In this document: positions 24,923 through 35,900 of the stretch, piece by piece
Layout: every line of letters begins with the position of its first letter
Position numbering within the stretch: position 1 is the stretch's first letter
Source: Metarhizium brunneum
Taxonomy: Eukaryota; Ascomycota; Sordariomycetes; Hypocreales; Clavicipitaceae
Length of the DNA stretch: 64,000 bases
Assembly: GCF_013426205.1 (NCBI RefSeq)
Contig: NC_089425.1
Location: 2,976,001-3,040,000, forward strand
Direction of reading: 5' to 3'
The notes under the pieces: model-generated
The model's input: the letters and a program-made list of their open reading frames with translations, nothing else
What the model was told of the DNA's origin: nothing
Database searches by the model: none
Translations under genes and position numbers: made by a program

Positions 24923-25473
24923 TGATGCTACCGGACGGGACAAAGGATGCTGTTGCTGTGTAGAAAGTATCTGTGGGGGGGCGATGACATGTCACTAACG
25001 AGTTTGATGATGCTATGATGCTACTTTTCTTGGTTCATATGGCTCATACCTGATTGGATGGGATGAGGAAAAAGTTGTGTGGAGGGAGGGGGCTTTCTGA
25101 CGTTCTTTGGTTAATGTGAGCGCGGAGCAATGGGTAGGCTTTGGCATTGGCGCATTGTGGTTTGCTGGGTCGGGTGAATATATCACTGGTTGGTACATTG
25201 TGCAATTGAGACTGGATTGTACATATGTGTTTTGCGGTGCGAGGTGTGTGTGTGTGGCAGTGAGAGTTGCTTTGCTCATGGTCTGTCGAGGGGTTTGCAT
25301 ACCTTGTATGGCGAGGTGTGTGAAACCGCCGGACTACCAGTTTGATGCTTTGCTCTAAGCAGAGTCAAGGTTGGTTGATATTGGATTCGATGTTATACAG
25401 TGGCTTCTGTGGCCGCGTCCTAAAAGTACAAGAATCCATCCATCCATCCATCTATCCATGACACCCCTACGCA
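24923..25473. other. Convergent intergenic region DSN1/SDHAF2
   Basis: 551 bp between converging stop codons, presumably two 3' UTRs. A tetranucleotide (ATCC)n tract at 25434-25459 lies near the SDHAF2 stop. Confidence 0.55.
25434..25459. repeat. ATCC microsatellite
   Basis: Six near-perfect copies of ATCC (one ATCT) lie in the 3' region downstream of the minus-strand SDHAF2 gene. Confidence 0.85.
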
Positions 25474-26194
25474 TCAGCGGTCCTCCAAGGCAGGCATAAA
25501 CGCCATCCCGCCGCCCTCGCCGCCATCGACGCTCTTGCTCCTCACGTGCACCCTCAGCATCTCGAGGACCTCGCTGCCCCTCCACCGCTCGGGCACCGGC
25601 CTATACGCGGGCCTGAAGTTGCCCACCGTCTGCGCCCACTCCCCCTTGGGCGGCTCAGACCGAATAAACGCATCCGCGTCCGCCGGGCTCGCCGCTACGG
25701 ACGGGTTCGTCGACGTGTACGAGTCCGAGGGCTCGCGCTGCGTCGCCCAGTAGTATATGTCCCAGTCGTTCTCGTCGAGCAGCGCGTCGTACTGCGCCAG
25801 GAGGCCGCCCGACATGCTGGGCAGATGGGCCTTTGCAAACGTCGAGAGGAGGAGGTCTGATTCCAGGGTTCCTCTTTTACGGGACTGGTCTTGATGGGAT
25901 TTCGTTAGCCTTTTACATTTTTGGAGTTTTGAAAACAGAGTAGTATTGCGGGTGGAGGAGCGTACAGAGGAGTCGTGCGCGTTTGGTGTCGTCGTTTTCG
26001 CCGACTCGCTTGATGGGCGCGACGCGGAATTTGATGCCTTGCAGCTCGCCGACGTCTAGTTCGCCCTGGGACGGCATGGGCTCGGCCTTGGTGGATGAGT
26101 ATCGCGGCGTGGTGGTGAGAAGCCGATGGGGGAGGAGGGCTGCGCGCCGCACTGTGACGGTTGCCGGCCGGAGGGACCGGAGGGACGAGGCCAT
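25474..26194 (-). CDS. sdh5: Succinate dehydrogenase assembly factor 2 (Sdh5/SDHAF2)
   Basis: Two exons, 26194-25966 and 25889-25474, with a 76-nt intron (donor GTACGC, branch GGCTAACG, acceptor CAAG), encode 214 aa. Residues 1-33 are Arg/Leu/Ser-rich without acidic residues ([20 protein letters not shown]), a clear mitochondrial targeting sequence. Family motifs are [20 protein letters not shown], rebuilt across the splice, and [23 protein letters not shown]2 promotes covalent FAD attachment to the flavoprotein subunit of complex II in the matrix. The C-terminal ~70 residues (from [12 protein letters not shown]) are longer than in yeast and Pro/Gly-rich, ending [13 protein letters not shown]. 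It lies in tandem with ERV25 and converges on DSN1. Confidence 0.93.
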
Positions 26195-26946
26195 TTTTTT
26201 TTTTGGTTGCGCTGTTTGATCGCTTGCTCGAAACTGACCTGATTGAAAAGTGTTGTGTGGACGGTCGGTTTGGGTGAGAGGATGTGCGTACTTGCTATGT
26301 AGAGATGGTGAGAGTCAAGAAGCCGAGAGTGAAAGCTATTGCCGAGGCGAGAAACCGATGTGGGCCTGTGGCGAGGCGGCACGGAGAGTATAGATTTCTG
26401 CCGCTGTCAATTGCTTCTTAAAACCGTGCACCATCTGTGCCGCTCAAGTATTGAACGCGTCTTATTTTGTGAACATGGTTTGATCAAGGCATAGATTGTT
26501 CTCGCTACTTGAAGCCGTCACATGCGAGCCTCACTTCGACTCCATGTGAATCCACGTATTATCGCCATTTAGGTCTACCGTAAATGCTGCCAACCAAATA
26601 GCCCTCCGTCTTTTTATATCGGCATTTTAAGACTCCCCCCTTCTTATCCCTTGTCGTCCATCATGATGTACAAACGCCAGCATGCCGGGTTGTAAGTAGC
26701 CGCCAACTAAAACAAATAAAGACAGAGGACGGCCAACCCAATGAAACTACCCAGTTGAGAGAGAAAAAACCACACCCCATTTCGCAACTAATCTAGCCTT
26801 CGGATTTCGAAATATCGCCCTTGAAAAGTCGCTCTGACATACTGAATCGCGACAGGGGAAAAAAGGACGCAATGACGACAACTGCATACCGAGAGTTTTC
26901 TTTGCCTGTCTTGTACCGACTCCCACGGACGGAAAAGAAACGGCTT
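26195..26946. other. Intergenic, ERV25 3' end and SDHAF2 promoter
   Basis: 752 bp between two minus-strand genes. The antisense ORFs here and across the 3' end of ERV25 are shadows. No RNA gene is seen. Confidence 0.5.
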
Positions 26947-27766
26947 CTAGATAAGATGCTTGGAACGGAAGTAAGCCCTGAGGTACATTATCTGCCACGC
27001 CCAGAGACCAATCAAAATCCATGTAGTAGTGACGCCGAACCACTTGACACGGTTGTTGGTGCTCTCGTTGGTGTCGCGGAGCTTCTGTTCTCGCTGGCGG
27101 AGGTAGTCCATTTCTTGGACGATTTCCTCGGTCAACTCCTCGATACGGCGGAGTTCAGCCTCGACGGGCTTGAGCTTCTCGGTGGCCTGGATGGCGCTCC
27201 AGTCTTTGGCGTCGGCGCCGATGTCGATGTCGAGTTCGACATGGCGAGAGGCAGGGTTGGGTCGGCGGGCTATGTGCACCAGTCAGTTGGCATAAAACGC
27301 AGCTCGTCGACTCCAGGGACCTTGGGATAATCGCGACTTACAGCCTGAAAACAAGTTCTCGAAGCAAACATCAAAAGCTGCATCGGCGTGAGACTGAAAC
27401 GTCACTCTGGACTCGCCGACAACGTCTCTAGGGCGGCCATACTCGTTGCCCAATGCATCGCGAACCTGTCATTCATGCAATCAGTACCCCAGACTAACCG
27501 CTCGAACTGTTTCCCAATTCATCCCTCCCAGAGGAAAATCGACGACGTACGTGCATGTTGACAACCATTCCGTCGCCCTTGAACCCATCCACCGTAGCCG
27601 TTACGACAACAAGCGTCTCCTGTCCGACAAAGTTGCGAATACATCTCTCCTTCTTGGTGCTCTCGCCGCCAGTGTGCGCAATAAGGTCAAACTTGAGTGC
27701 GTTGGCGACCCCAACAAGCACCAGCAGACTGCAGAGCCACTGCAGCGTCGAGCGTTGCAATGCCAT
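26947..27766 (-). CDS. erv25: p24-family COPII cargo receptor Erv25
   Basis: Three exons, 27766-27551, 27465-27342 and 27269-26947, encode 220 aa. A signal peptide occupies about residues 1-23 ([16 protein letters not shown]), followed by a GOLD domain ([11 protein letters not shown]...[14 protein letters not shown]...[17 protein letters not shown]), whose two cysteines would form the p24 disulfide. A membrane-proximal coiled coil ([20 protein letters not shown]) and one transmembrane helix near the C-terminus ([17 protein letters not shown]) follow. The cytosolic tail [10 protein letters not shown] has the aromatic and Lys features that bind COPII and COPI coats. The GADAKDW motif is typical of Erv25/p24-delta. 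It cycles between ER and Golgi, selecting cargo such as GPI proteins. The gene is divergent from U1-C across 402 bp. Confidence 0.93.
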
Positions 27767-28168
27767 GGTGTTTTGTGTTGCGTCGATGTGTTGACGTTGA
27801 CATGCAAAAAGGGATACGAAGGGAAAGGAGGTTTATCACAGTCCGCCTACACATGCAGAGCAGCCAGCACCTTTTCGACCTTGGGGAACTTGCAAGGTGT
27901 CGCGTTTACCAAAATGGTGTGGAACAGGGGCATCCAATCAGGGTTGATTCGTGAATGCTGAACCTGGACCTCCCCTTGTGCTCCTGTCTGGTGCGCAAAG
28001 TCTACTCCGTACAGATGCTTAGTCATGTATGGAGCCACAGCGAGTAGAGCCTCGTGTGGATGCAATGGCTCTTCCGTCGCGACGAGGCTTCCGAAAAAGC
28101 CAATGTCTTGAACTTTTGACGATTGAGCCGTCACACTGCTGCTGCGGATTGCTGGACAGGACGTCAAA
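27767..28168. promoter_or_regulatory. Bidirectional promoter region ERV25/U1-C
   Basis: 402 bp between two divergent start codons. One TACTCCGTA motif lies at 28003-28011. A minus-strand ORF covering most of it (27847-28167) has no family features. Confidence 0.5.
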
Positions 28169-29024
28169 ATGCCGAAATGTGAGTCGCTTCCTCTACATCA
28201 ACACAACGAGTATAGTGCCCATTCATGCTGACCTTCCAAATAGTCTTTTGTAAGCTTGAACCTGCCACGCCTCGAATCCCACCTACTCATCACGAACCTC
28301 ACACCATCTAGGCGACTACTGCGATGTATACCTCACCCACGACTCCATGAGCGTGCGCAAAGCTCACAATAGTGGCAAGAACCATTTGCGCAATGTGGTA
28401 GACTACTACCAACGTATGTGCCCACCACACTCGGTCCCCTTCTCATCTCATGATATCCCTCCAAGAGACCATACGTCTCGTCTAACAATCTGGCTACAGA
28501 AATCGGCCACGAAAAGGCACAGTCCGTCATCGACTCCATCACCTCATCCTACGCCGCCGAGGGCCAAGCACATGCGAACCCCATGCTTCCTCAAAACCAG
28601 CCGGGCAATGCTTTCCCGCCACCGTTCCCATTCCCAGGTACGGCTGTCGTCGCCGTCGACCATGACATGCAACCATACTGACCGTGTAGCAGGCGGCCCT
28701 CCTCCATTTCCTGGTATGCCTGGCGCTGCTCCAGGCCAGTTCCCCCATGGAATGCCCCCTCCTGCTGGTGGCCGTGGCATCCCTCCTATGCCTCCCTTCC
28801 CCCCCGGTCCCAACGGTTTACCAGTTCCTCCACCCGGCGGCCTGCCGTTCCCTCCACCGCCAGGAGGACTTCCTTTCCCTCCCCCGGGGGCTTCGGGCGC
28901 GCCTCCAGGGTTCCCTGGTATGCCGGGCATGCCGCCTCCTCCGGGCCAAGGCTTCCCTCCTGGCTCTGCTCCGCCGCCTGGCTTCCCGGGTGGTCTTGGG
29001 ACGCCTGGGCAGGATAGAAGGTGA
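28169..29024 (+). CDS. yhc1: U1 snRNP protein C (U1-C/Yhc1)
   Basis: Five exons, 28169-28178, 28244-28249, 28312-28413, 28500-28637 and 28693-29024, encode 195 aa. The N-terminal C2H2-type U1-C zinc finger reads [17 protein letters not shown], then [16 protein letters not shown], with the ligands C6, C9, H24 and H30. It is followed by [15 protein letters not shown]. The remainder is a Pro/Gly/Phe/Met-rich tail, low complexity as in other U1-C proteins. U1-C stabilises U1 snRNA pairing with the 5' splice site. Exon 1 has only 10 nt and exon 2 only 6 nt (supplying most of FF). Without exon 2 the frame is kept but two finger residues are lost. Introns 1 and 2 (65 and 62 nt) have standard GTGAGT and GTAAGC donors and TAG acceptors. 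Confidence 0.92.
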
Positions 29025-29748
29025 AAGTTGGAGTCTAGGGGAGAAAGAAACGCACAGGGGCATAATCTATTCGCTCGAGTTTGTATTTGGGAGTCGATCG
29101 GCGTTAAAGGTTAGCTGAGAAGCAGGTCTTGACATATCAGGCACCGCAACATTTGGGCAAATCAAGTTCTGCCACACTAGACAGGATTCATTCAAGCCTT
29201 CTATATAGTTCGCAATTGTACTGTTGTAAAAAGGCATACAAAATTCTTTTCATTCCGCAACGCTTGCACGGGACAGCAAGACAACCTATTATTGCAGCAC
29301 ACCATCACATCTATAATACATGCTCGTAAATCTTTCCCTCTTCTGATGTCGTTACCATTTCGGAAAGCAGCAGTCACCAAAGGCAATATACGACCGTTCA
29401 AGGTAAAATAATTTGCAACAAGAAAAAAAAGGTCATAAGAAAATACGCACCGAAATCAAACTCACAACATTTCATCAGCATTCCGCAATTTCGCAATCAT
29501 CATTGCACGAGCTCAATCAAACACCGGGTGCCCAATGCCCATACCAAGTAAGCTGGATATACCCTTTCCCAGAAAATTTCACCGTAATCATAAACCGTCA
29601 ACGTCATGGCATTCGTAACTTGTACTTTCGTGCAAGGTGTGTGCGTCCTCTCATCGAGATGGGGAGTCCCCGACCGCTCCCTCGATTTTTCACCCTTTCC
29701 ACACTGATCATTATTGACCGATCCTTGAATCCTTGCACCTTTTTTCGT
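29025..29748. other. Convergent intergenic region
   Basis: 724 bp between converging stop codons of U1-C and the long minus-strand gene. It is relatively AT-rich, with no supportable gene. Confidence 0.5.
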
Positions 29749-32700
29749 CTATATTTGATCAGGATATCTGTTCTGTAGACCTGTAATGTTGCTGTTCCTG
29801 ATGACATCGCCAACACCATCTCGAACTTCCCTCGGTCCACTAATCATCTGTCGAAGCTCCTGTGTACGCTTCTCTCGTCGCCTCTCATTCCACATTCGTG
29901 TCAGGCTTGGGAGCCCTTCGAGTCTGCTGCTCAGCGAAGAAGAGCGGCGCAACTTCCCATAACTTGGCCGGTTCCCTAAAGAATGCCCGCGCCAGAATCC
30001 TTTCCGCGAGTTACCCTCTGATACAGGCCGCTGATCATAGTAGGCATTCTGAACTTTCTTCAGCGATTCAGAACTCGCTTTGCGACGCATTACTTTTAAA
30101 TTCCCACTTGGTGTTCGTTGGACTGTGCGGCGTTGAGGCCCGTGCATGTCGTCGGCCTCGTATTGTTTCTCAGTCCGGGATGGCAAGATCGCAAAAGTCT
30201 GCTTCATTTTGGTGCTCAGACTGCGCTTCGTGGGACGTGGTCGATTGTCAACCGGGGGATATCGATAAATTTCATCGTCGAACCAACTGCCGCGACGACA
30301 ATCTGCACAATCACAAAGCTCCTCATTATCCCACTGCGGGCGCCAGTGAGGATGCAGCATGTCTTGTTCCATAGGTTCATCTTCTCTTTTCCCGTAAGAT
30401 GGATCCATGCCGGGATTGATACTTCTGGGCCCTTGCGAGTTGAAAGACTTCCGGGGGCTTCGTGAGAGAGAAAATGTTCTCGTTAGGAAGCCGGGTTGCT
30501 TTGAAGCACTGGGAGGATAACCTATGGAGTGCCTACGTCGGCTTAGGGCTCTCAGAACAACTGACGATCTTCGACCAGGTTTCTCATTCTCTGGTTCATA
30601 AAAACCTGCAGTTGGCTCTGCCTTTTCGTTAGCAGGTGTTAGACCAGATGGCGTGGCGGGAATAAAGTTGATCGCTGGTGGGAGTACAGGCGGATCCGGC
30701 GGTGCACGAGGGTTTCGAAGAGGAGAATCAACTTCTTCCGATGACTGTCGTTGTTCAGGCGTCACGAGGCCGCCTTCGGGGCTGGTAGCTGTGATTTTCG
30801 GGGGCTCATTTGACTTGACCGTCTTGAGACCCTTCTCCGTAGAGTCAGATGCATCTGAGTGCTTGGCAGAATGATTCACCATCAAAACTGATGAGTTTTG
30901 GTGGGGATACATATGAACAGCCTGGGCTTCAGATACTTCGAGGGCCGTCCAATTGGTTTCTACTGATACTATGGAGAATGGCGTCGTGCGAGATGAGTAC
31001 TTCCTTGCTGACGCTGCATCATCGTGATGATCTGTGCCAAGGTGCTCGGCTGCAAATCCACCCCCTTCAGATCTAGGAGTCTGCGGAGAGTGCACTGTCA
31101 CGACGGGTGATGTCGGTACTGGTGGCACTGGCAGTGTCGGTATGGCTCGTACCGTGGCAGAAGACGTTGGCGGTTCTATAGGCATAGCTTGAGACGGTAA
31201 TGTCTTGGTAATTTGGCGATGTACATCATTCAAAGCCTTAAGACTTTCGGCAGTCAGAGAGCCAGCCCGGGAGGTAGTGCGGCTTGTCGGGGCTGACAGT
31301 GACGACGAGCGGGCCGGGATAGTAGGTGGAAAATCAATGGTTCTCTGCTCCGACCGTTCTGACAAAGACGTAGATCGGTCCCACCGCGATTGTCTCTCGA
31401 AAGACAGTTTTTCACTTGGAAGCGGCGACCGATCAAGAGGAGAGGACTCGACGCTTCGAGTCCTGGAATGTCGGCTTGATGTGGACCGCAAAGAAGGTTC
31501 TCTTGACTTTGACTTGTTTGATGACCTTCGATCGGGAATGACCACTACAGGTATGCCGCCATTCTTCCATATTTCACGTCTGGCTCGTCCACTAGGTAAT
31601 GGTTTTGTGGTAGCTGTGGAAGTGTAGCTGTCATGTCGCCGGGAAGGCTCATTTCGCGACGGAGATGAAAATGGCCATGTATGATCCTGCAATTCAAACA
31701 CGTCTGCAACGGCCCTTCGACCACAAGGGCTTGTCTCTCTGAGTTCTCTTCGCTTGCGAACATGCCGTAAAGTCTTCTGTCTTTGAGGCGGGGTTTGGCT
31801 ATCCACCAGTATAGCTCCAATCACGGTGGAAGGTGAAGACTGATAAGAGAGACCGGACGATCTTCGCGACTCGATATTTCCCTTCAGTTCCTTTTGTGCT
31901 GTGTTCAATTCTGCGCGCTTTTTCTGAGGGATTGTTTTGGGCGACGGCTTGACTATGGCGGTATTTTGAAAAGACATGCCTCGGACAGCCTCTGTCGCAT
32001 TTGTAGGGGTGATTATATTATCTTCTATCGCCGCGCTCTTCCTCGAGGTCGCCCGAGTGGTCCTTGGCTGAACAGGCTGGGGACGGCGTCTGCCCACAGA
32101 TACCATTCTTTCGAGATTGTTATCCCATTCTTGCTCTACCCGATTTGGGGGGTTCCATTCGCCATCGAACTGAGCCAGTTCGCCGTGAGTCGGGGGATTG
32201 TAGCCCTCGGCAGGTTTCACACTTAGGCGTTCGAGGGCAAGGTCCAAAGCCTGAGGCTTGACGGTATGACTACTGGCATTTACGGGTATTCGAGAAACTG
32301 TAGTTTGCGATGGCGTTGACAAAGTCACAATGGTTTTTACAGCTGACATGGCGGCTTCGTCCTCAGACGAAAGCGGTTCTTCTCGGGCAGTCTTGAACGA
32401 TTCGGTGCGCGAATCCGTTGTGATGGTTGCAGTTCGAGAACGATCAAAAGTTGCGGCACGTAAAGCGCGTGGTCGGCTGGCAGGCTGAGGCGGCGTCACA
32501 TCAGGCGTCGGAGGACTACGTTGATCTGGCGGCGTTGCTGGTGGTCGTTTTGACGAGGCTTGGGGTGTTCGAACAACGGTGTCGAGAGGTGGAGGACTAG
32601 ATGGTTGGGCTGGATAACTTCCCGACGAGGCGCGAGAGTAGTTTGGGGGTGTAGGGGGTAAATCAGGGCCAGTCCCGATTCTCCGCGGTTGATGCTTCAA

Positions 32701-32949
32701 AGTTCGTGGACTGGAGGCTTGAGAGTCTGGGGGACCAGGAAGAGCTGATGTGTCGATGTGTAGGTCGCAGGCCGCGGGCACTGATGGAGAATCGTCAACA
32801 GCTCGGTCATTGCGTGGGCGAGGCAGAACCTTGCGCTTTTTGAACTGCCGCTGAGCATTTGAGCCCGCCTCGAAGAGGCCTTGGTCATAATCAGGTAGTG
32901 TCGGTGCCGTCATTGCGGGCGATGAAATGACGGCACTCGGCTTAAGCAT
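29749..32949 (-). CDS. Long intronless Ser/Pro-rich protein, unrecognised
   Basis: A single uninterrupted ORF of 1066 aa from ATG 32949 (MLKPSAVISS), or 1054 aa from ATG 32913 (MTAPTLPDYDQGLFEAG). The frame is open further upstream but has no ATG. The sequence is mostly disordered, rich in Ser, Pro, Arg and Thr, with many SP/TP sites and a likely nuclear signal KKRKVLPRPR near the N-terminus. More conserved-looking islands are GYNPPTHGELAQFDGEWNPP, a C-terminal CDCADCRRGSWFDDEIYRYPP block with four Cys, and a basic end (TRMWNERRREKRTQELRQM). No enzymatic or known binding domain is recognised. It resembles filamentous-ascomycete conserved hypothetical proteins; a signalling or cytoskeletal scaffold would be a guess. 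A purine-rich plus strand upstream (about 33318-33360) is a CT-rich promoter tract on its own strand. Confidence 0.85.
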   Translation of the reverse strand: MLKPSAVISSPAMTAPTLPDYDQGLFEAGSNAQRQFKKRKVLPRPRNDRAVDDSPSVPAACDLHIDTSALPGPPDSQASSPRTLKHQPRRIGTGPDLPPTPPNYSRASSGSYPAQPSSPPPLDTVVRTPQASSKRPPATPPDQRSPPTPDVTPPQPASRPRALRAATFDRSRTATITTDSRTESFKTAREEPLSSEDEAAMSAVKTIVTLSTPSQTTVSRIPVNASSHTVKPQALDLALERLSVKPAEGYNPPTHGELAQFDGEWNPPNRVEQEWDNNLERMVSVGRRRPQPVQPRTTRATSRKSAAIEDNIITPTNATEAVRGMSFQNTAIVKPSPKTIPQKKRAELNTAQKELKGNIESRRSSGLSYQSSPSTVIGAILVDSQTPPQRQKTLRHVRKRRELRETSPCGRRAVADVFELQDHTWPFSSPSRNEPSRRHDSYTSTATTKPLPSGRARREIWKNGGIPVVVIPDRRSSNKSKSREPSLRSTSSRHSRTRSVESSPLDRSPLPSEKLSFERQSRWDRSTSLSERSEQRTIDFPPTIPARSSSLSAPTSRTTSRAGSLTAESLKALNDVHRQITKTLPSQAMPIEPPTSSATVRAIPTLPVPPVPTSPVVTVHSPQTPRSEGGGFAAEHLGTDHHDDAASARKYSSRTTPFSIVSVETNWTALEVSEAQAVHMYPHQNSSVLMVNHSAKHSDASDSTEKGLKTVKSNEPPKITATSPEGGLVTPEQRQSSEEVDSPLRNPRAPPDPPVLPPAINFIPATPSGLTPANEKAEPTAGFYEPENEKPGRRSSVVLRALSRRRHSIGYPPSASKQPGFLTRTFSLSRSPRKSFNSQGPRSINPGMDPSYGKREDEPMEQDMLHPHWRPQWDNEELCDCADCRRGSWFDDEIYRYPPVDNRPRPTKRSLSTKMKQTFAILPSRTEKQYEADDMHGPQRRTVQRTPSGNLKVMRRKASSESLKKVQNAYYDQRPVSEGNSRKGFWRGHSLGNRPSYGKLRRSSSLSSRLEGLPSLTRMWNERRREKRTQELRQMISGPREVRDGVGDVIRNSNITGLQNRYPDQI

Positions 32950-35900
32950 GCTCGACGAGTGGGGGGAGGAGACGCAGGGACAGAGAGATTTAAATAATAT
33001 TCTCTTGTGGTGACTGTCTTGAAACAAGGGATTCTGTGCATACTGAAGGTTCTGGCGACAGGTGGCTCAACATGAAGCAAACTGGGTAGCTGCCGCCGCG
33101 CGAGGGTGACCTTGGATGGGCGATGGATGTCCGGCTGGTCTAAAGCGCGTCGAAGGCAGCAGCAAAGACTAGACAAGAGGTAATATTAAAGGGGCTCCCG
33201 GGGCATTGCATGGAAGCAAGTAAGTAGGGATGTAGTATGCGATAATGATGGTGGATAGGGGCGAGACAGGTTTGGGATGCGGATATGGGTGCAATGTGAC
33301 TCGGCGGGTCCTGAGGTCCCAGGTGAGAGGTGAGAGATGAGAGACGGGAGATGGGAGTGAGAAAAAAGACTCGAGCAGCCAGTGAGGGGCGGTGATTCCA
33401 ACAATGATGCTTGCAAGCCTGCCGTGCGCCGAGGTGGGACGGGGGTTACGACAGCCAGATGGGATACGAAGAAGAACGAGCCAAATGCCCCAGCGAGGCG
33501 GCGCAGCACAATGGTCGCGGCGATAGCCGGCGTGCCAATGCAGATTGGAGGCAGATATTTATTTGCCCGGCAATGTGCTGGCTGATATGTCATGTGTGTA
33601 CGGAGTAGTCACAGTTTCATGGTCACCCTCACTTTGCGCAGGTGGGCGGCCTGGCGAAGGAAGGAAGCAAGCAGGGAGGGAGGAAACGGTGCTTGCCAAC
33701 TAGCCCATGGCTTCGTCCGCTGCACATCATTGGATGCCGTTAGCAGAGGGGTATGCCAGCCAAAGGAAGGAGGAAGAGGGTCGCAAGGGAAGGAACATCG
33801 ACTCAAACGACCAGACGGCGCGGGTCCCGCTTCCCTGCCCGTAGTGCCCGTTGGAGTGCCTGTCCTGAAGCCTCCAGGACATGAATTGCTCGGCGGGCTT
33901 ACTCTTTTTGCTAGGTGCGCTGACGTGCTACCTAGTACTTAGTTATTAAGTAAAATATATTAAAATAATACTTTTTTAATTATTAAATAATTTACAAAAA
34001 ACTTATTTACTTAAGAATATTTTATAATTAAAAAGGCCTTATAAGCTATTTGATAAGTAAAATAATAATAATAAGTGCACCTAGCAAAAAGAGTAAGCTC
34101 GCCGAGCAATTCACCCCAGGACGCCTGGCCTGAAAATGACGAATAGGCTTTTCCTCCAGCCCAGTTCCACTCCAGAGCCACCTCCACCCGTCTGTCATGA
34201 CATTGTTTCACACCCGCCAGTTCCACCCGCCACCTCCACCCCTCGCTTTCAATGCCAAATGCTTACCCACAAACTGGTTGTACGGCCATCCAGAGGTCAA
34301 GGCTAGATTCTGACGCCACCAGGGCCGCGCGGGACGGCGCGGAAGACTACGCGGTTTGCAGGCGAATTTCATTTGACTGATTAGCGAGTGGACCAGCCGA
34401 CGGCGCCACAGCTGGTGTGGTAGGTGCGGAGCTAGCACGCTAGCACATCTGGTAACAGCGCACTTGACCGGCCCCTGTGAGCATTTACTGACCTTTACCA
34501 GACTCTTGCCTGGACACCCTTCAACCGGAGTCCCGGAAACGTGGAACCGTGGAGGGACAAGGCTTGCGCAACTCCAACGCCAGGGAGAGGCGAACCAGGT
34601 GGCTGGAGCGTCCCAAGAACAAATACAGATCACTCCGTATTACCGAGTACAACGGATTGCCCCTTGTTCTGCGTCTCGATGCCTCTCGCGGACGACACTT
34701 TCAACTGTTTCCCACCCCATTCTGGCATTCTTTGCATATGGACACCACCAGCCAAGCATCCTCCACCATCCTCCACCATCAACCATCACGATCCAACCCA
34801 GACTTTAGCTAAAAGAGAGCAGCGACAACCGAGAAAATATGGACGCGTGGGGCCTTCTATCCCTTATTACCGTCGCTGAGCAACTTTTCAACATTGAAAC
34901 TCCAAATGTCCTATCAGCGATATGGACTAGCGGCAGACAGCCCCCGAGGATGCCGTGTCATATCAATATGTCACTACGGAGTACGCTGAGCGACATTGTC
35001 AACAGCCTGCGTTCTGGTTTCCTGTTCTGCCCTCGCATTGGTAACTTAATACACTACCGACTATTCATACTCGGTACTAAACTACATAGGGAATGCCCAA
35101 CTCGCCAACCACCCACATTCTGTTCAATACGAGTGAATTCCTCCACCATTCTACCACTCTGCATCCAACCCTTGCGCTTTGATGCAGTCCGGTCACGTTA
35201 CTAGGTTGGCACGAGGCTCTCCGCAGCACCCAACCTCCATCAGCAGCAACGTATCAAATGTTTTCAAGTCGACCTACCGAGTAGGTTTCGTGGCACTCCT
35301 GTGAGTGTGAGTCCTGCCTGCTGGGACATGTCGCTGCACTTTGTCCGTCTTCCCACCGGCGCCGATAACGCTGTCAAGCCTCCGTGCTGTTGCGCCCCGC
35401 GCTTGATCATGTGATGCGCTGATGCAATCCAACCCTGCTTTGCTTTGCCGTTCTTGGAACCTATGGTACATATAAGACGCCTGGCCTGAATGACATTGTT
35501 CTATTCCACGTCCTAAGCGCCCCTTCCTTCTCGTGTGAATCTTTGGACTTGAAAACCTCGGTATACTAGGCTGGCATCAAGTGAGTTCAAAAGAACAGTT
35601 GCATTATCTGAAAACAAATAAAGTAAACTTTTATTGCCACGTACGGAGCATACACAATGCAATCCACTACCGATGCATCTAGGTAGAATGTACGATATAC
35701 CAGCAACAGCTTGAGATGATTTAGTACACTTCGCTCTTCACCATGTCGAAAGGCCTATTAAATTGGGCCTTTATTATGCCCTGGGAGTCATGGCTAAGGG
35801 GGCCGATTTGCAAACCGTACCTGAGGTACTCTGTATGGGAGCGGCATCTTGCATGGCACTATCTTTACCTTGGCAAATGGGCGACAGCTTTGGACAAGTA

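Noticed and set aside
33592..33942. 116-codon ORF running into the left inverted repeat of the MITE-like element
   Set aside because: It ends inside the element, has no family-like composition, and overlaps antisense frames.
34120..35490. 15-bp direct repeat GACGCCTGGCCTGAA at 34120-34134 and 35476-35490
   Set aside because: A few exact 15-mer repeats are expected by chance in 64 kb, so it cannot be used as an element border without other evidence.
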